In this document: positions 35,099-46,598 of the stretch, one piece after another
How the letters are laid out: each line of letters opens with the position of its first letter
Position numbering within the stretch: position 1 is the first letter of the stretch
NCBI GenBank assembly: GCA_019671005.1
Contig: CM033723.1
Coordinates: 15,019,254-15,083,253 of the forward strand
Origin: Hibiscus mutabilis
Lineage: Eukaryota; Streptophyta; Magnoliopsida; Malvales; Malvaceae
Direction: 5' to 3'
Length of the DNA: 64,000 nt
Translations under genes and position numbers: made by a program
Notes under the pieces: generated by a model
The model's database searches: none
Told to the model about the DNA's origin: nothing
What the model saw: the letters and a program-made list of their open reading frames with translations, nothing else

Positions 35099-36618
35099 TC
35101 ACACAACCTCAGGAGCATACACTCTCTCTAGTTGAGGCCCAGTGTCACACAGCCTCAGGAACGTAACTCATACTCGACATCTCTCCTCGAGCATCATTAA
35201 ATGAGTCCTGTTGTCACACAACCTCGGGAATGTACATTTGACATCTTATCTCATGGTGTTGTAACACGCTCTTTAGGTATACGGATTCCATCAATCAAGG
35301 TGACTCAACCAAACAAGGTGTCCAAAACAACACACATCATAGACATGACTACCATATAGTGCACAACATCACTCTATCCACCAAGGATCTCCTATGGTTG
35401 CTATTACAACAAGTCACCCAAGGTTTTACCAAGTTATTACATATTATGCTCGTATATGAGGGTTAAATCTTAGTTTCTCAATTTTACAATTTATTTTACC
35501 ACATTAGAAGCCCATTGGTCCATAGTCCTTGAATTATCAGCCCTTCAAACTCAAACTCAACTTTTTGGGCAAATTGCCTAGTGGGTACTGGTACTTGCCC
35601 TTTTATACCAGTACGATACCTTAGGTATTGGTACTCACAGTGTACCGATACCAATTGAACTTACTAAAATTTCCTAGATTTCCACAAGTACTAGTACGGG
35701 TCAACCAATACTAATACAACCCTTAATCGCGTACCGTTACGTCTGAAGCCCGTACCGATACCCTACTCATGGGTTCGTACCATTTCCTTGAATTACAATT
35801 TTATAATGCTTTATTTGATCCCTAAAGCTTATACAAGTCATTAGGGTTTGTTTACTAACACATTTAATCAATTAATATCAATTATTGCATTTATGAACAT
35901 TTAATCAAATATTTATCGGTATTATTCCTTAAGCTTAATTTCCATCAAATCACGTCAATCCATTCGAACTAACATACAAGGCATCACAATTTTATCAATC
36001 AATCATCAAATAATTATACGAGTATCTTAACGACCCTACATGATCTCTAAAGTCTCCACGAGTCTCATCATTTTCGTAACATCATCATGCATCTCATAGA
36101 TATCAAGTCTAATACTACTGATCTCTAGACATGCTTATTTATCTTCTACCTATTTTTGCAGATACTAGCACTCAAAGCAATTATATTTATGATGCTCATG
36201 CAGCATTCAGAGTTTGAGGTGTACTAACCTCAAGCACTAGTGATAAATCCACATCCGATCTTCTCGATTACTCCACTTGGTCCGATATTCGATCCCTGAA
36301 TAATCCTCAAATAAATACAAACACAATATACATTAATTTTCCATATTCACTAACTAATTCACAAGGTCATATGAGTAAAAAACAACTTATTGGGTTCGAA
36401 TTTGGTAAAATGAATTGCGCCAGCGGACTCAGAATGTCGAAACCCCCCAGGTAGGGTCCCCCGAAAAAAGCCAATGGCTGATCAACTTTGGTTAACACTG
36501 CAAACGATCCTGTGCGGCGTAGGTGCATAGAAATTATTGTGCAGCCAAAGGCAATGATCCAGTGTAGTAGGGAGCAGGTGCACCCGGGCAGCAGAATCTC
36601 CTGTGACGCATCTCACTA
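35099..36618 (-). mobile_element. Gypsy-type LTR, right part (resumes after nested element)
   Basis: Continues 24186-24753. It holds repeated 'gaggcccagtgtcacacag' type blocks (35100-35240), a GTATCGGTACG-type cluster (35584-35780), and a relatively GC-rich segment (36415-36618). The right boundary is set only by the apparent start of the next LTR near 36619. Confidence 0.5.
35584..35780. repeat. GTATCGGTACG-like cluster
   Basis: Units include gggtactggtactt, accagtacgatacc, gtaccgatacca, cgtaccgttacg and cgtaccgatacc within 200 bp. Confidence 0.72.
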
Positions 36619-39600
36619 TTTTAATACCCAAAATTTGGGCCTAAAAGTTAGCTAGATAGAATAGACTGTTCGGGTGAACCGGTTTAGGCTGTTCGAACTA
36701 GTTTCAGGAATTAATTCACAATAAATGTTTTAGTGTGAGATAAAATATAGAAAATGTTTAATTAATATATTTAGGGTTTTGGTAAACTCAATTTAATGAA
36801 ATAAGTTCGAATTAAATGACATTTTGGTTTGGTGACTAAAATGTAAAGTTTTGAAAACTATTTTGGTGACTAAATCGTAAAAAGGTCAATACTTAGAATC
36901 TTTAGGGAGCTAATGTACCAATGTTTTTAATCAGACTTTTCCCTTAATTTAGGCTATGTTAAATGGTTTTAATTTGGTTATTAAATAAAAATAAAATAGA
37001 TTTAATTAAAATGATTTTTAATAGATGATTCACTTTTCTCATGTAATGAATTTTGCTCTCAACTTTTCTAGAAGCCAAACTACTTACCTTACTCTAAAAT
37101 GATTAGGAATCAACTCTTTTTGATTTCATTTTGATTCCTCAATTGATTCCTTTGATTTCTACATCAAACCTTACTTGTTTTCTTAGAGATTTCACTCAAA
37201 TCATGCCAATTAAGGGTGAAGCCAACCATTAGAGGTGATTTTCGTTTCTCTCCTCTAATCAAAGGTTATTTACTAAAATTCCCAAGTTTTTGATCCTTTA
37301 CAATTGATTTTTGATATGTGTTGATGAATAAATCAAGATTAAAAGGTTTAAAGTGAGTTTTAATAAGGAATTTGTAGATCTTTGTTATAAATCTGATTTG
37401 TGGTGGTCTTGATTGGGGTAGACCACATTTAAGGCATGTTTTAATGTTTTGAGAAGATATTTACAAAAGAAATCCCGAAACTAATTGAATTGCTAATTTT
37501 CTAGGTTGTGAATAGTTAGATTTTGAGGTGATTAGGGTGTTAGAAGTTTGCTAGAGGTATAAGATGGAATTGAAAGTGTTTTTAGATGTTAATTGATGTT
37601 GATTGGATGTTTAAATCATTAGCTTATGGCTGGGCTTTGTTTAGGTTGTGTTTGGTGATGTTTTTCGTTGGTTTAAGAAGGCGTTTTATTGTTTTTGGTG
37701 AGGCGATGTTGGGAATTAATGTTGCTGGGACTATGGATGTATAATGATGCATTAATCCTCTGTTATTGTGTGGATAAAATAGGGGAGATTGATCCTACAA
37801 CGAGTGGTGAAGTTTTGGTAGCTTCAGACCCTTGATTTTGCATCTGCAAGTGGAGCTTGGTGTTGTCGGTGAGTAGAAACGAGGTTTACTGCTTAAATAA
37901 GGTTCGAAAGTGATTTTGGGAGTTTAGATTAAGCTTGAAATGCTTGTCTAAGCTCAAAAGTAAGTATTGGACATTCTCTCTCTCGTTTTTGGTTTTACAA
38001 AATACATTCTCATGTATATGTTTCTGATTTTGATTACCTACTGTTATATGCATGTTTTTGAACTAAAATATGATACAAATAATCATATATTGATGTTATA
38101 TGAGTATGGAAAATGATTTATAAAAATGATTTTGAGGATGTGTAATGCATGGTTTATTGCATTGGAGATTGTTTGGTTTGATGCATATATAAAATAGTGA
38201 GGTAACATATTTTTAATGAAATATATTGGCAAGTGGAAAAGGTCAAATGTTATTGGATATGGTTGGCATGCCATATGGTTTAAAGTGCACCATAATAAGT
38301 CGCCTCATGTGTGTCGAGGGGTCAAAAGTGTGCCATATCTCCACCATGAGAACCGCAGTGGTTGAGGAGTGAAGAGTGTGCCAAATTCTCCCGTTGGTGG
38401 ATTTTTACATCATAACCGTTGAGGGGTAGTAGTACCATTTGCTCCGGTTTGAGGATGTGTGTGAAGTGGTCGAATGAACCACTTAGGAAATTCGTGTATC
38501 CGATGTATTTTACAAAATGGAAAGATTTGGTTTTGGGTCACTTTAATGTTAATATATGAATTAATGTATCATGATAAATGGATTATGTTTCATATAATAT
38601 GATTTATACACGTTGTGCTCTTTATGCTTTGCTATTGGGTGAGTTAGCATGTGAAGGCTTAAATTGAGGTTTGCATACTGTTTATGCTAGAGATCAATGA
38701 TACATGCATGACAAAAAGTTTAATGTGCATATTTTGGGAAGACAAAAAGAAGCATGAGGATCAATACATGTTTTAAAAATAAATGGTTTTAAATGCATTG
38801 ATGAGTGTTTTTGAGCATCCCTCATTAAGCTTATTGTGCTTACGCCTCCTTTCTCATCAATGTAGAAAAGTAAGGATTCAGGTAGTGAATAAGAAAGAAG
38901 GAATCTAAGGGTTTGGCTAATTCAAGTACGTATTTATAAATACTACGTAGTAATAAATGGCAATGTGACAAAGTTGTAAATGGGAGGGTTGCTTTGGTTA
39001 CTCCCTGTTTTGGATATGCTCCAATTGGTGTTTTGGACTTGTAAACTGGTATATGCTTTGAATTGGGGGCTTTGGGGAGATTTAAGCATTTGGGATAGAA
39101 GTTATGCCTATAGGTCTACCTTGATGATTGATTTTGCTTCTATGACGCCTATGTTTCAATGTTTCTGTGGTGTTTTGTAGTTCATTAGTTGGTATGATGT
39201 TTACATGTTGTTTGAGCAAGTTTGATTGAGCATAAGTGTCATATGTTTGACCAAGAGTTCATTACAGGCCTAGTCGTACTGGTACAAATCCTCAAGGATC
39301 GGTACGCAAGGTCTTTTATAGCTAAAAAGTGGGCAAAATTTCACAGGGGAATCGATATGCCTAGCTTCGTATCGGTATGCCCCTCTGATAAATACACTAG
39401 GTGTCGGTACACTGGCAACAATATTGGTACATGATTTAGCTACTGGAATCCCCTATTTTGAAATTGAACCACTGGTATCAGTACGCGTGGGGACCGTACT
39501 GATAAATGAAACCTGAATTGGTACATGCATATGGTGTACCAGTACCAAGTTTGTTATTTCTGGTAGTTGCTTTGCTGAAGTTTGAATCTTTACGAATTAG

Positions 39601-39970
39601 TCCTTGTTTCTTGTACATGCAATTAAATGAGCTTGGATGATTGTTTTATGTTGAAATTTGACTGGCACGCATGTAACCTGATTAATTAAAGTTTGGTAAC
39701 CTTTTATTTAAGTAAGCCCCCTCAGTTTTTTAGAATTGTATTTTGGTCCCTAAATGGCAATTATGCTTAATTAGATGTCTAGTCGACGTCCATTTTGCAC
39801 GATATTTTATCCGCTGCTAACATATTCATCTTAGGGAGTAATTATACATTTAGACAAGATAAAAGGAAAAAAATAACTTTCCTTAAGTAAATCATTCGGG
39901 TTTGTCTTGGTAAACCCAATGTAGCTCGCTCAGTTCGGTCTACCGTCTAGGCCGGGTCAAGCGGGTTACA
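36619..39970 (+). repeat. Gypsy 5' LTR, family A copy 2 (about 3350 bp)
   Basis: Ends GGGTTACA at 39970, followed by a tRNA-Met primer site. The part from 37100 aligns with 1-2866. The start is set near 36619, where 'ttttaatacccaaaa' looks like a mutated TGTAACACCC; that boundary is uncertain. A GTATCGGTACG cluster lies at 39274-39549. ORFs at 38980-39180 and 39222-39434 are inside the LTR and not conserved. Confidence 0.75.
39274..39549. repeat. GTATCGGTACG-like cluster
   Basis: Units include cgtactggtaca, gatcggtacgca, cgtatcggtatgcc, gtcggtacactgg, ggtatcagtacgcg and gtaccagtacca, at the same LTR position as the cluster at 2181-2462. Confidence 0.75.
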
Positions 39971-39975
39971 TTTGG

Positions 39976-39988
39976 TGGTATCAGAGCC
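39976..39988 (+). other. tRNA-Met primer binding site
   Basis: TGGTATCAGAGCC, the standard initiator tRNA-Met complement used by plant gypsy chromoviruses, six bases after the LTR end. Confidence 0.9.
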
Positions 39989-40256
39989 AAGTTATGATTG
40001 TTGGGAGCTAGGTTATGACAGTTTGAGATATTGTTGTTGAATGATACTATGGAATGACATGCGCGGTGTTTGATTGTATGTTTCTATGATTAAAATGTGT
40101 TATGTTGTGGTAAAAAAAACTTGGGGACACATTACCTTATTACTATGAGTGTGAAATAATTTTTGTTTTGAAACGTAAGCATCTTGGATTCTTGCTTCAA
40201 GCTGGTTTAATTGTTTTGTTATTGCGTTATCATGCTTTAGAATTATATTTTCGAGA

Positions 40257-42671
40257 ATGGGACCGAGACGAGAGATGAGAGCTAACATGGGTAGTGTTGT
40301 AGATGGGCATAATAATGACTTACCTCCTCCTTCACTGATTCCTCCTGTTGGTGTTGGAGTAGTGGGTGGTATGCCTCAGACACCTCAAGGATTGGTTTTT
40401 GGAGACAAGACATCGTTGATCCAGGCTATGACTGGAGCGTTCTAGGCAGCTATGGCTGGAGTGCATGCACCTGTACCAACACCAATAGTAGCTATTAATG
40501 CGGGACTTCCATTGGAGCTTTTGCATAGTTTGGGCGGTATCAAGTTTAGGGGTTTATCTCTTGAGGTAGCTGAAGAGTGGTTCGCAAGTACGAAGAGGAT
40601 TCTTGGTCAAATAGAATGTAAAGATGCTCGTAAGTTGGGTTGCATAGTGTTTTGGCTTTAGGGAGATGCCTACAGTTGGTGGTCGACTATTATCATGGGT
40701 ATGGCGCCTACGGATGTGACGTGGGAGTTCTTTTGTGCTACATTCCGGAAGAAATATATGGGTTTCTAATATCAGGATGAAAAGAAGCAGGAGTTCATAG
40801 CGTTGTTTAGGGTAACATGACCGTATCAGAATATGAGGTCAAGTTTGCTTGGTCGAGCCAATATGCACCTAAACTGGTTCTTGATGATCGCTAGTGATGT
40901 GATCATTTCTAATATGGGCTAGTTAAGGGCGTGAAGACCTATATACTGGCTTCAGATTACACTGATTTTGATGTCTTGGTTACTCGAGCTAAGGATATAG
41001 AGCAAAATCTGGATTATCCTCTCGTTTAGGGAGTTCTAGTTCTGAGAAGAGGATCGCTGAGTCGAATATTGGTAGAGATTAGTATAAGAAACACCTAGAT
41101 AGGAAGTATTTCCCTAATTAGAGACGTGGTAGAGGTAGTGTTGGACGTGGAAAGCTCCGTCAAAACACCTATGTTTGAGTACACGAGTGTGGGCGGTATG
41201 GTAGACGACATTCAGGAGAGTGTTGGGGAACTCTTGGTACATGCTGGAGCTGTGGTTCGCGATATCACATAAGGCGTGATTGTCTGCTATTGGATAAGGA
41301 TGGACAGGATCCTGCACCTGTTATTATGCCGTAGAAAGGCCGTGAGTGCGGTAGGTAATTTTTAGCATAGAGAGGAAGGCCAGAGGACTGTTGCTCATAC
41401 GGTGGCAGTTCAACTTGAAGGTGGTAGACCTGCAAGGATCTATGCGCATCACAAGGGAATGAATGACACATATATGATTGTAGCTGCTTTTACTTTGCAG
41501 TCCATGTCATTACTTTCTTTGATAGATTTTGGTTATATACATTCATATATCTTGCATAAACATGCACGTTTGCTTAATATATCTGTAGAAGTGTTAGATA
41601 TGGTTATGCGATTAACTAGTTCTTTTGGAGAGATAGTAGTTGCTAGGAGGCTGTTTAGGAGATGTCCTTTGATGGTTCAAGATCATGTGTTTGCGGTTGA
41701 TTTGATGGAGTTGTCATTTCATGGTTTTAATGTAATCTTGGGTAAGGATTGGTTAACTGAGCATAGGGCTATGGTTGATTTTGAAACCAAACAAGTTTCG
41801 CTGAAACTTGCTGATGATTATAAAGTGGTGGTTGTGGGCGAGAATTTTAAATTCTTGTCCAATGTAGTTTCGGCTTTAGAAGCGTAGAAGTTGTTGGAGC
41901 TTGGGGGTCAGGCATATCTAGCTTATGTTATGAACCTAATTATGAAGGCGGTGCGTGTTCAGGTTATCCCTACCATTTTTGATTTTTCCAGGAGTGTTTT
42001 CAGAGGTGTTTCCTGGGTTACCACCAGATAGGGAAGTAGAGTTTTGTATTGAGACGTATGCGAATACGACTCCAGTGTTGATTGCTCCATATCACATGGC
42101 ACCGAAAGAGTTGAAGGAGTTGAAGACTTAATTTCAAGAGTTGCTTGATCATGGTTTCATCTGACCTAGTGTGTCGCTGTGGGGAGCACCAGTGTTGTTC
42201 GTGAAAAAGGATGCTGCACTATGAGAATGTACATTGATTATCGACAATTGAACAAGTTGATTATTAAGAATAAGTATCCTTTGCCATGAATTGATGATTT
42301 GTTCGATCAATTTTGGGGTTCTATAGTATTTTCCAAGATTGATCTGAGGTCTAGATATTATCAATTGAAGGTAAAGGATAAAGATATACCAAAGACAACT
42401 TTTTGCAAACGTTATGAGCATTATGAGTTCTTGGTGATGCCGTTTGGGTTGACTAATGCACTCGCAGCTTTCATGGATATGATGAATCGGACATTCCATG
42501 AATTTTTGGATCAATTCGTGGTAGTGCTCATTGATGACATTCTCGTGTACTCTTGTACTGAGGAGGATCATGATCGACACTTGCAAATTGTGTTGCAAGC
42601 CTTGTTGAATAATCAGTTATATGCTAAGTTGAGCAAGTGTGGGTATTAAAGAGTGGTCTTTCTTGGAGATG
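40257..42671 (+). pseudogene. Gypsy gag-protease-RT (family A), truncated in RT
   Basis: Gag from the ATG near 40257 with FRGLSLEVAEEWFASTKRIL and then GDAYSWWSTI. A zinc knuckle CWSCGSRYHIRRDC lies near 41243. The protease (41402-41887) reads LIDFGYIHSYI where D-S/T-G is expected, so Ser/Thr is replaced by Phe, and then NVILGKDWLTEHRAMVDFE. RT begins near 42000 and reaches YHMAPKELKEL, then FSKIDLRSRYYQLKV, EFLVMPFGLTNA and the catalytic VLIDDILVYS (42299-42649). Internal stops and shifts are present. At about 42671 the sequence switches to an Athila-like LTR; RNase H and integrase are absent. Confidence 0.85.
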
Positions 42672-43200
42672 CAGTAATAGTTCAGATTAACAAGTCATCA
42701 TAATGAGAATCGGATGAGGATGCAACGAGAGTTGATCCACTTGTTTGAGGATGTGTAGATTTGGCCAACAATGAGAGTTGTGGTTGAATCACATGTTTTA
42801 GTCATTAGTTTGGAGTGGAAGGAAAGATAGTAAAATGGATTTATTCATCATTGTTAATTAAATCATCGGATGCTTTTACCTTGCAGCATTTGTGCATCTA
42901 CCAAATTACACCAAGGGGATCCAGTTTACATATTGATAATCTCTCTCCTTATTTCCTTTATTTTTTTTGTTATTTCATTATTGCATTCACAACATTCACT
43001 GCAATCAATTACATTTACATTTCGTTTGCACTGACAACTACACTCACATTTCCCTTTATCTTTCAGAACTTTTGCACTGACATCAATAGGAAGCAAACCG
43101 CTTTCCTCGTGGGATCGATATCTGATAGGGTCAACCTATCAACTATACTTGCATCGACATGTGTACGCTTGCACAATTGCTATGACATTTCATAGCCGAT
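42672..43200 (+). repeat. Athila-like LTR fragment, group II, copy 1
   Basis: Shares with 43345-43867 the order 'agttcagattaac', 'attgttaattaa', a segment rich in 'attgcatt', 'cctcgtgggatcgatat' and 'tgtgtacgcttgcac'. The ORF at 42815-43195 is an LTR reading without family features. Confidence 0.65.
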
Positions 43201-43344
43201 CAATGAATGATGATTATTGTTTTCTTTTTTTTTAATTACGGAAGTATTTTTAGATTGTGAACTTCAATTTATTTTATATATCTTATTTTCTTGTTTTGAT
43301 TATTGGGTTTGAATGTTATTTTGCACGGAAGTGTTGAATGCAGC
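43201..43344 (+). other. Leader-like spacer between the two LTR fragments
   Basis: T-rich sequence similar to the stretch after the second LTR (43890-43975); the primer site itself is not present here. Confidence 0.4.
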
Positions 43345-43867
43345 CACAAACACTAGAAGGTGTAGTGACAGTTCAAGTTAACGAGCATCACAACAAAAGT
43401 TGGGTGAGAACGCAAAAGAATTTGGCTCACTCATTCGAGGGCATGTATTATTTCCAGCATCGAAGGTGTGGTAGATATGTATGTTTAAGTCTTTAGTTGA
43501 GATTTGAAGGAAAATGAGTAAAGTAAGCTTGATGTTCATTGTTAATTAATCATCTAATGTCATAGCCTTGTAGCACTTGGCAATTTGTTGATGGATCACC
43601 GAGGGAACCCCACTGTCATCATTATATTGTTTTTATTTTAATTCCAATACATTGCTCCGACATTACCTATAGCATTTACCTTTCATTGCTTTGACATTAC
43701 CTATCGCATTTACCTTATTTTTTTATTTTATTGCATTGACATTGATAAACATCCGAACGACTATCCTCGTGGGATCGATATTAGACAAATTTGCATTTGT
43801 CTACTATACTTTCATTGATCGTGTATGCTTGCACAAGTGTTGTGACACTTTACAGCCGATCATGTTT
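43345..43867 (+). repeat. Athila-like LTR fragment, group II, copy 2
   Basis: Second copy of the unit at 42672-43200. It ends 'cagccgatcatgttt', immediately before a degenerate tRNA-Asp primer site. Confidence 0.65.
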
Positions 43868-43885
43868 TAGAACCATTGTCGGGGA
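43868..43885 (+). other. Degenerate tRNA-Asp primer binding site
   Basis: 13 of 18 positions match TGGCGCCGTTGCCGGGGA; four of the five changes are G-to-A or C-to-T. Confidence 0.6.
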
Positions 43886-44045
43886 TGATTTTCATTTGGT
43901 TTTTATTTTTTGTCATTGTGTATTTTTTAGTTTTAATAACTTTATTTTCTTTTGTTTCGTTATTGTTTAGGTGTGCTACAAAGAAAGAGCAACAACTATG
44001 ATGGTGGGTAGATGTCGAACCACTCGCGATGATGTCCAAAGAGAA
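43886..44045 (+). other. Athila-like leader remnant
   Basis: T-rich leader up to about 'gtgctacaaagaaagagc', then a break at 44046. No gag can be read. Confidence 0.45.
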
Positions 44046-45296
44046 TGTTTATTGTAATTTTAACACCCATAACGTATACTCGTAGTTGAATATACATTAT
44101 AGATGTTACTTAAACATGTTACTAAAATTAAGCTTAATTTTTTTATTTCCTATACGATTCATCGTCTAGCTGATTATTCAGACTATAATTATAATTCAAT
44201 TTAATACATCATATACTATCAGTAAGTAAATGGTTTACATGCCCACTAGAGATTGTCATAATTTAGAATGTCTTACTGATGTTCTGCAGACTGTAGCTTG
44301 AACAACATGCTTGACTCCTCTTCAAATGCTCCGACTTAACCTACGTGTGAAACAATCACACGCTAAGTACGAACTTAGTGAGGCAGTTAAACTTATTTAT
44401 TTTAAAAATATGAAATAATGTAATACAGTATGTCATATATAAAAGTGCATTTGGTTTTCTCTATAACATGGCAAGTATATCGCAATGTACATATATCATG
44501 TATCATAACTATCATATAAATCATGTTATTATTGCATAATATATTCTCTATCATGGGCATGCATTCATCATGTAATCATTTACATATCATGTACTCTATC
44601 ATGGTCATGCTTTCATTATGCCATCATTTGCATAACATGTATTCTATCATGTATGTCATGTACTTCTCTGTCATATAACATGTAACTTCTTTTTCATTTA
44701 CCATGAAATCATGTAACATCTTTTTTCATGTGTCATGTAATCGTGTAACATTTGTATCATGTATCATATAACATATGTAGCAAGTAACATGTAACATCTG
44801 AATCATGTATCATCTTGTTATTATCATCCCTATTCCATGTATAGACATGCATTGCCATTATGTAGAATAAAATTCTTACCTCATATTCTACTAAAGTTTG
44901 CATTTACGAAAATATGCAACAAGTCAATGTTTCATATAAATAATGCAACATCATTTTCAATTTAGGGTCGACTTATCACAAGTTCCATCATTGTCAAGTA
45001 AATCATATTCATGGCATAGTTCACATAAATGGCATATTTCATACACATGCCATAATTCACATGCATGACATGATTTATATATATATATATGACATAATTC
45101 ACATATAAGACATACTTCACATACAGGGCATAATTTATATATATGGCATGAATTATATACATGGTAGAATCCATGTACGTGTCATAATTCATATACGTGG
45201 CATGATTCATATATGTAACATCATTCATATACATGACTTAGTTCATATACATAACATGATACGTGTACATGGCATAATTCATATACATGGCATAAT
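44046..45296 (-). mobile_element. Minus-strand gypsy LTR fragment (family B-like)
   Basis: On the minus strand it ends 'gggtgttaaaatt', and it carries 'cctcactaagttcgtactta', which matches 34733 in the family B LTR, followed by the same 'cgtgtg...cacacgtag' text. The outer part has expanded into ATG/CAT-rich repeats (44480-45296). The minus-strand ORF at 44962-45234 is a product of that repeat. Confidence 0.6.
44980..45296. repeat. Minisatellite of about 18-21 bp units
   Basis: Degenerate tandem units of the form 'atggcataattcatatac' recur some fifteen times with TA runs between some of them. Confidence 0.75.
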
Positions 45297-46506
45297 TGTT
45301 GGAATGTTATTTGTATAACGCTTGATTACATGTTTAGACTTTATATTATGTTAGATGATGGTTGTATTTAATGGTTAAGATGTTGGTTTAATGCTAAGTA
45401 CATCTTGATGGTTATGATCTAGTGATTTAAAAGGATTAAATAATGATTGGATTGATTTCTTGTGTTCTAAGAGTATGTATGGTCACATGCTTCTATCTTC
45501 TTGTTGACCTATAGCCTATGTTTGAGATCTTGGCGATTTGATGATTATTGGATAATGCTTTATATTGCTAGGAAGCACGCCTCTAGATTACTTGTTTGAA
45601 TATGAATTGTGTTGCTTAATTGACATGTAATTAATTGAGCTCATGTGTTTAATGATGGTATAATATTATAAGCTTGTCAATATTGTTTGTGAGTAATTTA
45701 GATATGTTCAGTTGGTATTCGAATCCCTCAGATGCATTTTGTTGTAGCCCGTATCGATACACTTAGAGTCAGTATCGGTACGCGAGGTTATTGTAGTGAC
45801 TAGTAATAAATATGGGTATCGATACGCATGACCAAGTTTCGGTACGTGGGGCAGAGTATCGGTACGCCCTATAGTGTATGGATACCAATATTTGCTTAAG
45901 CTTTTTCCTGTATTGGTACGGTATCCCGTGTACCGGTACGGTCGGTAGTTTATTCAGTTAATGAGTTTTGCCAAGTTTGAGTTCTTGCATTTTGGTCACC
46001 TTATGATGTTGATTCAATTGAATAAGTAAATGATGTCCGTTTGACCTGATATTTTGCAAGAATGTTTTAAATGTATCTAATTGTTGTAGGAAGCTTTTAT
46101 GAACGTGTTAGTCCTTGTATTTTGGCAGTTTTATGATTTAGTACTTAATTTCATATTTTGCTTAATTAGATGGTTAACTGTGATCCGTTTGAGCTGAAAA
46201 TCGACATGCTAGCATGAAATATGTTTAGTTAAATATTGGTAATCTGAAATTGGTCTAAGTAACTATAATTATTTAGATTTGCATTTTGGTCCCTAAAGTA
46301 CTTATTTTTTCAATTGAGTGCCTTATCGGTGTTTGTATCGAATGGAAATTGATCCGCTACTTGTATGAACACCATAGGTCTTAATGATGCATCTAGACAA
46401 GTTAAAAGGAAAAAACATATAGTATTTTGAGTAAGTTTGTTTCAGCAAACCTAATGTGATCCTCTTGGTTCGGGTCTAGCGACTAGGCTGGGTCAAGGGT
46501 GTTATA
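45297..46506 (+). repeat. Gypsy LTR fragment, family A-like copy 3
   Basis: Truncated on the left. It has a GTATCGGTACG cluster at 45751-45940 and ends 'gggtcaagggtgttata' at 46506, as in copies 1 and 2, followed by a primer site. Confidence 0.68.
45751..45940. repeat. GTATCGGTACG-like cluster
   Basis: Includes gtatcgatacac, gtatcggtacgcg, gtatcgatacgca, tttcggtacgtg, gtatcggtacgcc, tattggtacgg and taccggtacgg; this is the least degraded cluster in the window. Confidence 0.78.
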
Positions 46507-46510
46507 TTTG

Positions 46511-46598
46511 GCGGTATCAGAGTTATGTTATGATTGTTGGGTGTTGTTTTTGAATTATTTGACTAATGGGTTGTTTACATATATGATTGGAGCTAGAG
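46511..46598 (+). other. tRNA-Met primer site and short internal stub
   Basis: 'gcggtatcagag' at 46511-46522 resembles TGGTATCAGAGC. About 75 bp of internal sequence follows before the next LTR start at 46599. Confidence 0.6.

Noticed and set aside
42815..43195. 126-codon hydrophobic plus-strand ORF
   Set aside because: Inside an LTR fragment; its duplicate at 43345-43867 does not keep the frame.
44962..45234. Minus-strand protein of Tyr/Met/Asn repeats
   Set aside because: A translation of the minisatellite; period and composition explain it fully.
44480..45296. CRISPR-like array
   Set aside because: Units are contiguous and degenerate, with no spacers; eukaryotic retroelement context.
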